A stretch of 64,000 nucleotides of DNA from DAOUMF01 sp034408935 (GTDB lineage Bacteria; Chloroflexota; Dehalococcoidia; SM23-28-2; RBG-16-64-32). Below the pieces are notes generated by a model. The model saw only the letters and a program-made list of their open reading frames with translations. It was not told the DNA's origin and did no database searches. Positions 52,369-60,404 of this stretch are shown here, piece after piece. Position numbers and translations under genes: made by a program. The stretch spans positions 186,001 to 250,000 of the forward strand of contig DAOUMV010000003.1 of NCBI GenBank assembly GCA_034408935.1. Reading direction: 5' to 3'. Numbering within the stretch: the stretch's first letter is position 1; each line of letters begins with the position of its first letter.

Positions 52369-53019
52369 TCAGTTCATCGGGCCCAGGGCGCGCCAGCGAT
52401 GCGCTCGCGCGGCGTCCACCTTCGGCGTCAGGTCGCGGATGGTGTTGGACAGCGTGTCCAGCTCCATCTCCAGTCGGCGGCGGATGGAAAGCTCCTCCAG
52501 CAGCCGTTGCTTGGTCCACAGGCCGACCGACAGGCGCGCGGCCACGAAGTCGGCCAGCTCGCCGGGGCCTGAGGGCATGCCGATCTGGCGCGACCACTGG
52601 TTGGAGACCGCCAGAAACAGCCGGTAGTATTCCGCGAAGAGGGCGCCCACGGTGTCCGCAAGATCCCTCGCCTCCTGGCCCTCGCCCTCCATCGATTCCA
52701 GCGGCTGCACCTCGCCCACGATGTAGGGGTCCTCGCTCACCTTCTGCGACAGGCGGAAGCGCTGCTGGCCCAGGCAGACGAGGTTCATGCGGCCCTCGCC
52801 GAGGTGTTGAACGCGGATGATGCGGGCCGTAGTCCCCACTTCGAACGGCTCCGCCGCATCTGCTACCTCGCTGCCGGAGCGGATCAGCAGCACCCCGAAC
52901 GGGGAGTCGCTCTCCAGGCACGAGCGGATCATCTCCTTGTATCGCTCCTCGAAAACGTGGAGGGCCAGGGTCGCTCTAGGGAAAAGGACGGAGTTGAGGG
53001 GGAACAGCGGCAGCTCCAT
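52369..53019 (-). CDS. Lon N-terminal (substrate-binding) domain protein
   Basis: A 216-residue stand-alone LON-N (PUA-like) domain: LPLFPLNSVLFPRATLALHVFEERYKEMIRSCL at the start, GTTARIIRVQHLGEGRMNLVCLGQQRFRL in the middle, then a helical part. It lacks the ATPase and protease domains, as do many bacterial LON-substrate-binding proteins. ATG 53019 has an AGGAG site. It lies 9 bases after a DUF2007-type gene and shares its transcript. Function is unknown beyond protein binding. Confidence 0.9.
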   Translation of the reverse strand: MELPLFPLNSVLFPRATLALHVFEERYKEMIRSCLESDSPFGVLLIRSGSEVADAAEPFEVGTTARIIRVQHLGEGRMNLVCLGQQRFRLSQKVSEDPYIVGEVQPLESMEGEGQEARDLADTVGALFAEYYRLFLAVSNQWSRQIGMPSGPGELADFVAARLSVGLWTKQRLLEELSIRRRLEMELDTLSNTIRDLTPKVDAARAHRWRALGPMN

Positions 53020-53028
53020 CCGGCGCTC

Positions 53029-53268
53029 CTACGGCGGGGCCTGGAGCTGCCCCAGGATCCAGCGGGCCCGCTTCTCGTCCTTGGGCAGCACGTACACCTC
53101 AAGGCTGGCGGGGAGGGACGGCGCCACGCCGAACGGTGTCAGGGGGTCAAGGCTCTTGACGTACGGCATGATGCCGTCCTGCTCGAGGGCGTCCTTCCAG
53201 ATGTTGGCCTCGACTTCATCGTGGGCCACGGCGATCTTGACCAGGCGATCGGGGTTTGGGGTGGTCAT
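53029..53268 (-). CDS. DUF2007-type small signal-transducing protein
   Basis: A 79-residue ferredoxin-like-fold protein: LVKIAVAHDEVEANIWKDALEQDGIMPYVKS, then LEVYVLPKDEKRARWIL. This matches the DUF2007 (putative signal transducing) family, found widely but not understood. It is co-transcribed with the LON-N gene. Confidence 0.75.
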   Translation of the reverse strand: MTTPNPDRLVKIAVAHDEVEANIWKDALEQDGIMPYVKSLDPLTPFGVAPSLPASLEVYVLPKDEKRARWILGQLQAPP

Positions 53269-53355
53269 AGCGAATATAGAGGTGACGTTCTAGTTTAGCA
53301 CAGGGGGAGGGGGTCATCGCAGCGCTGCCGCCCCTTGCTGCTTTGGTGGGCAGGA

Positions 53356-53412
53356 CCACACCCTGAAGGGTGTGGCATTCATTCCTAATCGATGCCGGAT
53401 CCCCTTCAGGGG
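53356..53412. repeat. paired hairpin repeat (TGAA/TTCA loop type)
   Basis: Hairpin one, CCACACCCTGAAGGGTGTGG (53356-53375), and hairpin two, CCCCTTCAGGGG (53401-53412), are separated by ATTCATTCCTAATCGATGCC-like sequence. An inverted and modified copy lies at 59076-59151. The element stands in the 177-base gap between the DUF2007-type gene and nuoG. Confidence 0.7.
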
Positions 53413-53445
53413 TGGGGAGGATTCAGGCTGCGGTCGAGTTCGTTG

Positions 53446-56091
53446 CTAGCGGTTGGCGGCGGTTGCCGTTACGGGCGCCATCGCCTGTCCGTCCGCGAAC
53501 AGCGCCGTCACCGCGCCGCCGTCGTAGTAGAGGGGGACATAGAGCACGCCCGGCTGCACGCACTCCGTGATGTGGGCTCGGATGGTGAGCTGGCCTCCAT
53601 TGGCCCTTAGCGTCACCTCCTGCCCCTCGGCGATGCCCAGTGCCTGGGCGTCGGCCGGGTTGATCTCGACGAACTCCTCGCGGTGCAGCTTGTCGGCCTC
53701 GGGCGAGTGGATGGCGGCGCCGTCGTAGCTCGTGTACAGGCTGCGGCCGGTCGTCAGCAGCAGGCCGTCGCCGCCCGGCCGGGCGACGCCGGGCACGGCC
53801 TGGAGCTCCGCCTTCTGCGGCCCGAGGCCGTCGACGGGCTGCTGCGCCCCCGACTCCATCTCCGGATACGTGGCGTTGCCGTACAGCGGCACTACCTGGG
53901 CGATCTCGTCCATGATCTCGGCGCAAGTCGCGTAGTTGACGCGCAGCTCGCCCACCTTGAGGCGGCTGGCCAGCCGCGTGCCCAGCTCGGCCAGGATGCG
54001 CCACGCCGGCTGCGCTTCTCCCTCCGGCGCGGTGGCCGCGTTCATGCGCAGGACGCGCCGGTCGGCGCTGGTGATCGTGCCCTCCTTGCCGTACGCGCCC
54101 ACGTCCGGCAGGACGACGTGGGCCGCCCGCGCCGTGTCCGTCGGCAGGCTGTCGATGACGGCCAGGAACTCCAGGGACGAGAGCCGGTCCCGCAGGCTGG
54201 CCTTGGCCGGCGCGAAGAACAGCGGGTTGTCGTTCAGCACCAGCAGCGCCTTAAGCCGGCCGTCGCTCAGCATCTCCTCGAAGGTCAGGCCGGTGGTCGC
54301 AGAGACCGGGGCCCCCCAGCTCTGCTCGAGCGCCTTTCGGGCGGACTCGTCGCTGGCGGGCCGGTAGCCCGGGAGGAGCTCGCTGGCGGCGCCCACGTCC
54401 TGCATGCCCCAGACGTTCGCCTCCTGCGGCAGCACGAACAGCGACTGTGCAGCTTCGTCGCCCAGCGCGGCGACGGTCACGTTCGCCGCCGCGGCCGTCA
54501 GTGCCCCCGCCGCGTCGGCGCCCAGGTGCGGCAGGGCCGCCACCACGGACAGCGGCCGACACGCCTCGTCGTCCTTGGCCGCGGTCAGTATGTCGACGGC
54601 GGCCGGGAGGGCCTCCGCTACCTGCGGCGACAGTCCGGCGCTGTCGCTCTTCCCCTGCAGCGCATCGGCGAGGGCAGCGACGACCGCCGTCTCCTCACCC
54701 GGTCGAGCCCGCAGCCACACGTCCGCGAAGTCGCACAGCTCGCCGCGACGGGGGCTCACAACGACCAGGCGGGCGCCGTAGTTGACCACGGCGTCCTTGC
54801 AGCGCAGGCAGGCTACGTTGTGGCTCGACTCAAGGTCCTCGGCGATCACCAGGATGGTTCTGGAATCCGCCAGGCGGGTCATGTCCGCGGGCAGCACCTC
54901 GCTCCCGAACGCCTGTCGCAGTGACCGGCAGGCGGCGCGCGCCACCGGCCCCGCGCTGGAGTCGACGTTGTTCGTCCCGACGACCGCTCGCGCGATCTTC
55001 TGGAGCAGGTAGTTCTCCTCGTTCGTGGCCAGCGGCGATCCCAGGAACCCGATCGCCTCCGGCCCGTGCTTCTCGCGGACCTCGCTCAGGCGGGCGGCGG
55101 TGAACTCCAGCGCCTCGTCCCAGGCCACCGTCTCCTGCCCCCCGTTCCGCCGCACGAGCGGCTGCGACAGCCGCTGCGACGGCTTGACGGCGTCGTAGTG
55201 GAAGCGGCCGCGCACGCAGATCTGGTTGCCGCTGACCGGGTTGGCGGTCGTGTCCGGCCGAACGATGACGCCGCGGCCCTTGCGGGTGCCCAGGTTGATG
55301 GTGCAGCCCACGCTGCACGACGTGCAGGTGGTGGACGTCCAGCGCTCCGTCTCCGTGGCCGACCACTTGTTGGGGTGCTCCATCAGCGTCGCCGTGGGGC
55401 AGACGTCGATGCAGGCGCCGCAGAAATCGCAGGTGCTCTCGTGGACGGGGCCGTCGATGCCGAACGCGATGTGGACGGAGGGGCCGCGGCCGGTAAGGGT
55501 GAGCGCCCCCGTGTGCCGCGTCTGGTCGCAGGTGCGCACGCAGCGGGTGCAGATGATGCACATCTGGGGGTCGAACTCCAGGAAGGGGTTGTCGTGGTCG
55601 GCCGGCGGCTGGTCGCGCATGTAGAAGGTGCGCTCTTCGCCCTCCCACGGTTCGTAGCCGGCCATCTCCAGCATCTCGCACGTCGTCTGCAGCTCGCAGC
55701 GGTAGTTCTTGGAGCAGGTGACGCAGCGGTGGGTCACGATGTTGTCGCGCAGGCAGGTGTCGCCCGGCTTGCACTTCACCACGCGGTGGCAGGTCAGGCA
55801 GCGGTCCGAGTGGTAGGAGAGGATGAGCGAGAGGACGGTCTGGCGGGTCTTCTTGACCTCCTCGGTGTCCGTGCGCACGACCATGCCATCGGCCACCTTC
55901 GAGGTGCAGGCGAGCTGCAGCGCGGGCGTGCCTTCGATCTCCACCAGGCAGGTGCGGCAGCCGGCGTACGGGGGCAGGCCGTCAAGATAGCAGAGGTTGG
56001 AGATGAAGACGCCCGCGTTCTTGATCACCTCCACCAGAGGGGCGCCTTCCGGCGCCTCGATCTCACGGCCGTTGAGGGTTATCTTCGCCAC
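53446..56091 (-). CDS. nuoG: NADH-quinone oxidoreductase subunit G (NuoG-like)
   Basis: An 881-residue iron-sulfur/molybdopterin-fold protein. The N-terminal [2Fe-2S] domain has CYLDGLPPYAGCRTC and CTSKV; a His/Cys cluster follows in CLTCHRVVKCKPGDTC; two [4Fe-4S] motifs are CIICTRCVRTC and CDFCGACIDVCP; another Cys set, CTSCSVGC, opens the molybdopterin-oxidoreductase-like domain. The C-terminal molybdopterin-dinucleotide-binding domain is complete. It is either NuoG of complex I or a formate-dehydrogenase-like subunit; the nuoI gene four bases upstream supports complex I. Start GTG 56091. No nuoE/F follow. Confidence 0.9.
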   Translation of the reverse strand: MAKITLNGREIEAPEGAPLVEVIKNAGVFISNLCYLDGLPPYAGCRTCLVEIEGTPALQLACTSKVADGMVVRTDTEEVKKTRQTVLSLILSYHSDRCLTCHRVVKCKPGDTCLRDNIVTHRCVTCSKNYRCELQTTCEMLEMAGYEPWEGEERTFYMRDQPPADHDNPFLEFDPQMCIICTRCVRTCDQTRHTGALTLTGRGPSVHIAFGIDGPVHESTCDFCGACIDVCPTATLMEHPNKWSATETERWTSTTCTSCSVGCTINLGTRKGRGVIVRPDTTANPVSGNQICVRGRFHYDAVKPSQRLSQPLVRRNGGQETVAWDEALEFTAARLSEVREKHGPEAIGFLGSPLATNEENYLLQKIARAVVGTNNVDSSAGPVARAACRSLRQAFGSEVLPADMTRLADSRTILVIAEDLESSHNVACLRCKDAVVNYGARLVVVSPRRGELCDFADVWLRARPGEETAVVAALADALQGKSDSAGLSPQVAEALPAAVDILTAAKDDEACRPLSVVAALPHLGADAAGALTAAAANVTVAALGDEAAQSLFVLPQEANVWGMQDVGAASELLPGYRPASDESARKALEQSWGAPVSATTGLTFEEMLSDGRLKALLVLNDNPLFFAPAKASLRDRLSSLEFLAVIDSLPTDTARAAHVVLPDVGAYGKEGTITSADRRVLRMNAATAPEGEAQPAWRILAELGTRLASRLKVGELRVNYATCAEIMDEIAQVVPLYGNATYPEMESGAQQPVDGLGPQKAELQAVPGVARPGGDGLLLTTGRSLYTSYDGAAIHSPEADKLHREEFVEINPADAQALGIAEGQEVTLRANGGQLTIRAHITECVQPGVLYVPLYYDGGAVTALFADGQAMAPVTATAANR

Positions 56092-56095
56092 GGCC

Positions 56096-56596
56096 CTACC
56101 TGACCCGGTCCCGTTCCACCGGCAGGCCCATGTGCAGGAGCCTCTCCTCCGGCCGCGGGGCCTTCATGCCGTTGGGGTACCTCCAGTCGTGGCCCCGCAG
56201 GTGCTCCTGCGCCATCTCCGTCAGCTTGCTCTTGTCCCGATACAGGCTGTTGAAGTCGTACGTGGCGTCGTTGAGGGGGCCACCGGGTTGTATCGCCTGG
56301 TAGGGGCACGCCTCCGTGCAGAGGCCGCAGTACATGCACAGCCGCATGTCGATCTCGTAGCGGTCGACGTTGAGCGAGCCGTCCTCCCGAGGCGAGGTCT
56401 GGACGAGGATGCAGCCGTCGGGGCAGGCCTGGGCGCAGGTGGAGCAGCCGGTGCACCGCTCCTCGAACCAGAGGAGGTTGGTGCGGGCGTTGTCGGGTAT
56501 GGGCCGGACCTGCTCGGGGTACTGGATGGTGAAGGGGCGCCGGAAGAGGTGACGCATCGTCACCATCATCCCTTTGGCGATGCCGGTTCCGAACAA
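56096..56596 (-). CDS. nuoI: NADH-quinone oxidoreductase subunit I (NuoI)
   Basis: A 166-residue 2[4Fe-4S] protein starting at TTG 56596 (GGAAGGA upstream). Motifs CTGCSTCAQACP and CMYCGLCTEACP, with an N-terminal amphipathic/membrane-facing helix (GMMVTMRHLFRRPFTIQYPE). Carries electrons between NuoG and NuoB in complex I. It is the first gene of the nuoIG pair; nuoB is 3 kb away, beyond a small island of foreign character. Confidence 0.93.
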   Translation of the reverse strand: MFGTGIAKGMMVTMRHLFRRPFTIQYPEQVRPIPDNARTNLLWFEERCTGCSTCAQACPDGCILVQTSPREDGSLNVDRYEIDMRLCMYCGLCTEACPYQAIQPGGPLNDATYDFNSLYRDKSKLTEMAQEHLRGHDWRYPNGMKAPRPEERLLHMGLPVERDRVR

Positions 56597-56700
56597 GTAG
56601 CGATTCCTTCCAGGCGAGTGCGTCCGCCTGAGGCGGACAGGCAGTGCAGGGCCTGCTGGGCCTCGCGCCCGCAGGGCGTATGCTACATGCGACGGTTAGG

Positions 56701-56734
56701 TTGCCGCAAGGGATTGGTGAAAGAAATCACGGAA
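56701..56734. repeat. 34-bp direct repeat, left copy
   Basis: Begins TTGCCGCAAGGGATTGGTGA and is identical over 34 bases to 57602-57635. It lies 104 bases upstream of the nuoI start. The two copies bracket a 0.87-kb segment. Confidence 0.9.
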
Positions 56735-56741
56735 TGGGCGG

Positions 56742-56770
56742 TTGACACCCGCCTAGTCCAGGATCACAAT
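56742..56770 (+). promoter_or_regulatory. promoter of the membrane-anchored unknown gene
   Basis: TTGACA (56742-56747), a 17-base spacer and CACAAT (56765-56770). It starts just after the left 34-bp repeat; the leader to ATG 56803 is ~26 bases with a CGGAGGGGG site. Confidence 0.6.
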
Positions 56771-56802
56771 CACGGCGGGTCGCTGTGACTCGGAGGGGGC
56801 TC

Positions 56803-57345
56803 ATGGCAAGCATCATCCTGGCCAGCATCGCTCTGGCCCTAACGCTTCTGGTCTACCTACATGGAGCGTGGCGGTTCCTTCGCTTCCCGCGGTTCTGGGT
56901 GATCTCAGCCCAGGCGAACGTGATGGTGACTTCCGATAAGCCGCCGGTCTGGGTGATCGGGAACGTATCAGCAAGGGTTGGTTTCCGGGGCGGAGGCCAG
57001 CCCAAGAACATCATCGATATGGGATTCGTTGTGTTGGAGAGCGGAGTCAAAAGGATGATGAGCGGCTGGCTGAAAGAAGTTGTTCACGTGCCATCAGAGC
57101 TAGCTGGTCATTTCGATGTTGAGGTTCCGGGTGGCCTCACGGTTGACAACGTAGGGGTAGGAGATGAATTGCCCTGTTTGCTCCGTATCGATTGCGGCGG
57201 AGAGCCTTTTGAAGCACCCTTCACATTGAAAAGCGCAGGTGAGACCTGGCTGTATCAGCGATCGTCATTTGAGAGTCCGATATCGCTCATTCGCTTCCCA
57301 AGAAAAGGCTTTTGGCGTGTCCTTGACTGGATACGGAGCCGCTGA
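56803..57345 (+). CDS. membrane-anchored unknown protein inside the direct-repeat segment
   Basis: A 180-residue protein from ATG 56803. A single N-terminal membrane helix (residues 3-21, IILASIALALTLLVYLHG) is followed by a beta-rich domain (WVIGNVSARVGFRGG, GHFDVEVPGGLTVDNVGV, LPCLLRIDCGG) facing the other side. I recognise no family. GC is lower than in the nuo genes. It has its own promoter and terminator, so it is a self-contained gene, likely acquired as a unit with the repeats. Confidence 0.65.
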   Translation: MASIILASIALALTLLVYLHGAWRFLRFPRFWVISAQANVMVTSDKPPVWVIGNVSARVGFRGGGQPKNIIDMGFVVLESGVKRMMSGWLKEVVHVPSELAGHFDVEVPGGLTVDNVGVGDELPCLLRIDCGGEPFEAPFTLKSAGETWLYQRSSFESPISLIRFPRKGFWRVLDWIRSR

Positions 57346-57367
57346 AGGATCGTCGCCTCAACGCCAG

Positions 57368-57392
57368 ACGGGGCGGCGTTACGCCGCCCCGT
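57368..57392 (+). terminator. Rho-independent terminator
   Basis: An 11-bp perfect stem (ACGGGGCGGCG / CGCCGCCCCGT) with loop TTA is followed on the plus strand by TTCGATTT. It ends the transcript of the membrane-anchored unknown gene 23 bases after its stop. It also lies 6 bases beyond the 3' end of the tRNA-like gene on the other strand. Confidence 0.85.
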
Positions 57393-57398
57393 TTCGAT

Positions 57399-57483
57399 TT
57401 CGGGAGGGGGATTCGAACCCCCAACGAGGCATCAGCCTCAGCAGTTTGGCAAACTGCCGCGTATACCCTTCCGCCACCCCGGC
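57399..57483 (-). tRNA. class-II tRNA-like gene with GCC anticodon (tRNA-Leu-like body)
   Basis: An 85-base cloverleaf on the minus strand. Acceptor GCCGGGG; D-arm GCG-GAAGGGTATA-CGC as in tRNA-Leu; anticodon stem GCAGT/ACTGC with loop TTGCCAA, reading GCC (a glycine anticodon); long variable arm with a GAGGC/GCCTC stem; T-arm GGGGG-TTCGAAT-CCCCC. The 3' acceptor strand reads TCCCGAA: five of seven pairs form (one G-U), but positions 1 and 2 face A72 and A71, and no CCA follows. So it is either an unusual, perhaps non-standard tRNA or a decayed tRNA-Leu. It lies between the 34-bp direct repeats. Confidence 0.7.
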
Positions 57484-57601
57484 ACATATGCTTAGTGGTG
57501 CCTTATCCTACACTATTATTATATACTATTTGGCAATCTTTGTCAAGGCAGCCGGGTGTGTAAGGCGAGCAGTGCCGGTTCCGTGTTACGCTCCCTCCAA
57601 C

Positions 57602-57635
57602 TTGCCGCAAGGGATTGGTGAAAGAAATCACGGAA
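57602..57635. repeat. 34-bp direct repeat, right copy
   Basis: Identical to 56701-56734 over 34 bases; flanking bases differ on both sides, so the identity ends sharply. Confidence 0.9.
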
Positions 57636-57680
57636 GGAGCCGTGGAAGCCTTCCGGGTGCGCCAGTGGTAGACTACGGGC

Positions 57681-57824
57681 GTGGCCAGGAAAGCCCAGAT
57701 GAGCGCATTGACCATCAATGTCCTCTCTGGCGCATCGTTAGTGACACTCAACCGTTTCTGGATAGACATTCCTGATGCGGACCTGTGCGCGTTGGGAGGA
57801 CTGCTCGCAAGAGCGTCCGCGTAA
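57681..57824 (+). other. possible 47-codon reading frame or gene remnant
   Basis: GTG 57681 to TAA 57824 encodes a short mixed-character peptide (MSALTINVLSGASLV, NRFWIDIPDADLCALGG). There is no ribosome-binding site. A TTCGGC-GCAA-GCCGAA hairpin (57834-57849) follows. It may be a remnant of inserted DNA; the 306 bases from 57636 to 57941 hold nothing else but the promoter of the next gene. Confidence 0.2.
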
Positions 57825-57854
57825 GCGCTCACATTCGGCGCAAGCCGAAGCCTA

Positions 57855-57883
57855 TTGACGTTCGGTGTTACCCGCAATATGCT
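57855..57883 (+). promoter_or_regulatory. promoter of the 123-residue unknown gene
   Basis: TTGACG (57855-57860), a 17-base spacer and TATGCT (57878-57883). The leader to ATG 57942 is ~52 bases. Confidence 0.5.
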
Positions 57884-57941
57884 TCCGAGGCCACCCATCT
57901 GCCTGGAATCCAGCAAACCAGTGCCGCAAGGAGGATTCCTT

Positions 57942-58313
57942 ATGCCCACTCTCCAATTCTCGTTCACGTGTGGGGGCATTGAACAAATGACACCACACGC
58001 GCCGCTTCAGATCATCAACTTGGGTCATAGCTGGAAAGTAGAGAAGGCAGACACCAGCTTCGTTGTTGTGACTGGTTGGCTTGCTGCCCCAGGAACATCA
58101 ATTGATGAACATCTTGAGATCGTCGGCGAAGACGGCCAAGTTATAGGGATGACAACAAGCCCGAAAGGCGACAGGATTACTGGGAAAGATGGGCGTGCCA
58201 TCCTCGTTACACTCATGAACATCGATTCCCACGCGGCTGCCGCGGGGCGCTACCTTGTGCAAGTGTTCTCTGGCCGCGAGTTGATGCTCGAATACCCAAT
58301 CGACTTTCAGTAA
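57942..58313 (+). CDS. small beta-rich unknown protein
   Basis: A 123-residue protein from ATG 57942 with an AAGGAGG site seven bases upstream. It looks like a single immunoglobulin-like or beta-sandwich domain: LQIINLGHSWKV, SFVVVTGWLAAPG, LEIVGEDGQVIG, ending GRYLVQVFSGRELMLEYPIDFQ. One Cys near the start (FTCGG). No family recognised with certainty. Codon use and GC are below the local average, like the gene at 56803. It belongs to the same small island. Confidence 0.65.
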   Translation: MPTLQFSFTCGGIEQMTPHAPLQIINLGHSWKVEKADTSFVVVTGWLAAPGTSIDEHLEIVGEDGQVIGMTTSPKGDRITGKDGRAILVTLMNIDSHAAAAGRYLVQVFSGRELMLEYPIDFQ

Positions 58314-58471
58314 CGCGAACGCTGCTGCCATTACCCAGCCGTTTGGCCTTTCCGATCAGTCGCAACTTGGCAGTTGGAAGGCTCATTCGTCTGCTCCGAT
58401 GGCACAATTGCCATAGACAAAGGGGCCGCCCACACGGGCGGCCCCTCGCAGTCCGGTTCGCGTATGCGGTT

Positions 58472-58975
58472 CTAGGCCGCGGGGAGGACGAACTCCCCGC
58501 CGGCGACCTGGTTGGTGGCCTGGCGCTTGGTGGCCACGCCCTTCGCCTTCCAGAACGCCTCGGCGAACTTGTTCACTTCCTCCAGCAGCTTCTCGGCCGC
58601 CTCCATGTCGACGCTCTGACGGGCCTTGGAGGCCAGCTTCATGATGCTGTCGACGAGGTCGTGGAGGCCGTCCGGGCGGTTGTCCGCCTTGAAGAAGTCG
58701 CCCCAGATGACGCGGACCTCGTGCTTGCACAGCTCGGCGTGCTCCTCCTTCACCGCGATGTAGCGGGCCATCGAGTTGACGAAGGCGTCGTGCTCCTTCT
58801 TGCCGGCGCCCGGCTCCCCCAGCCCCTCGATGAGCTGGTTCATGCGCACCACGGTCAGGGCGGCGATCTGGGCCAGGTGCGGGTCGTAGATGCCGCAGGG
58901 GATATCGCAGTGTGCGTGCGCCTCCTCCGCCGGGAAGAGGCGGTTCAACATTGCCAACGGGCGAATAAAGGCCAT
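58472..58975 (-). CDS. sodN: nickel superoxide dismutase
   Basis: A 167-residue Ni-SOD. The nickel hook HCDIPCGIYDP is at residues 22-32, preceded by a leader that must be cut so that His22 becomes the N-terminal ligand; the two hook cysteines (C23 and C27) are the other ligands. The remainder is the four-helix bundle of Ni-SOD. It detoxifies superoxide, useful to an anaerobe with oxygen-sensitive sulfite reductase. An AAAGGAGGG site precedes ATG 58975. The maturation protease is encoded divergently at 59200. Confidence 0.96.
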   Translation of the reverse strand: MAFIRPLAMLNRLFPAEEAHAHCDIPCGIYDPHLAQIAALTVVRMNQLIEGLGEPGAGKKEHDAFVNSMARYIAVKEEHAELCKHEVRVIWGDFFKADNRPDGLHDLVDSIMKLASKARQSVDMEAAEKLLEEVNKFAEAFWKAKGVATKRQATNQVAGGEFVLPAA

Positions 58976-59075
58976 TTGGGCCCTCCTTTCGGCATAATCA
59001 CTACACTGTATGATATACGACAGGCGGATCGATCTGGACTACCCCCGATAGGTGGTTTACGGTTGGGATGCGAAA

Positions 59076-59151
59076 CCCCAGCCTGAAGGCTGGGGCATGA
59101 GTGGAATCGATGCCACACCCCCGCCTGAGGCGGGCAGGCTTCAGGGTGTGG
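59076..59151. repeat. paired hairpin repeat, inverted copy with nested palindrome
   Basis: CCCCAGCCTGAAGGCTGGGG (59076-59095) and CCACACCC...GGGTGTGG (59113-59120, 59144-59151) correspond to the two hairpins at 53356-53412 in reverse. Here the second hairpin's loop is interrupted by a CCGCCTGAGGCGGG palindrome. The element lies in the sodN/sodX intergenic region. Confidence 0.7.
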
Positions 59152-59199
59152 TCTTGCCAACGAATGAGCATGAGTTGATGGCACGCTATCTAGTCGGCA

Positions 59200-59709
59200 A
59201 TGGTCTGGCGTAGACTGCTGCGCCCGCTGCTGGCCCTGCCGGGCGTCTACCCGCTCGTCGCGTTCCTATTCGGCAGGCGGGTGGTCATCCGCGGGTGGAG
59301 CATGTACCCGACCCTGGCGCCCGGCGAGTACGTGCTGTTCGACCGCTTCGCCTATCGCCGGAGCGCGCCCCACCGGGGCGACATCGTGCTCGCCTCGCAC
59401 CCGTCGAGGCCCAACATGCGCATCGTCAAGCGGGTCGTGGCCCTGCCCGGCGATGAGGTGACGATCGACGGCGAGCGCTGCTGGGTCAACGGGGCGCCCT
59501 ACGGCGAGCGCAGACCATCCGGCCCCCCGGAGCCATCGCCATCGGCCCGCGCCTGGACGCTCGGCGACGACGAGTATCTGCTGCTGGGGGACGCTCCCCA
59601 CGCCAGCACCGACGCCCGCGACTTCGGCCCCGTCGCCCGCGACCTCCTCCACGCCAGGGCGTGGCTGGTCTACTGGCCGCCTGGCAAGGTGCGAACCATA
59701 CGAACGTAG
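59200..59709 (+). CDS. sodX: SodX-type signal peptidase, Ni-SOD maturation protease
   Basis: A 169-residue S26-family protease. The catalytic Ser is in GWSMYPTL (~34) and the Lys in RIVKRVVALPGDEV (~77); LLGDAPHASTDARDFGPV is the third conserved box. An N-terminal hydrophobic segment anchors it. Such peptidases next to sodN remove the Ni-SOD leader. It is divergent from sodN across a 224-base region that holds a paired hairpin repeat and the two promoters. Confidence 0.92.
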   Translation: MVWRRLLRPLLALPGVYPLVAFLFGRRVVIRGWSMYPTLAPGEYVLFDRFAYRRSAPHRGDIVLASHPSRPNMRIVKRVVALPGDEVTIDGERCWVNGAPYGERRPSGPPEPSPSARAWTLGDDEYLLLGDAPHASTDARDFGPVARDLLHARAWLVYWPPGKVRTIRT

Positions 59710-59720
59710 GGCAGGGCGGC

Positions 59721-60356
<636 letters not shown>

Positions 60357-60404
60357 GTCAGTCCTGTCCTAGGCCCGGTCGAAGGGCTCCGCTTGAGGAT
60401 TCTA

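Noticed and set aside
55066..56103. 345-codon plus-strand frame over nuoG
   Set aside because: Antisense shadow; repetitive Ala/Val/Gly composition.
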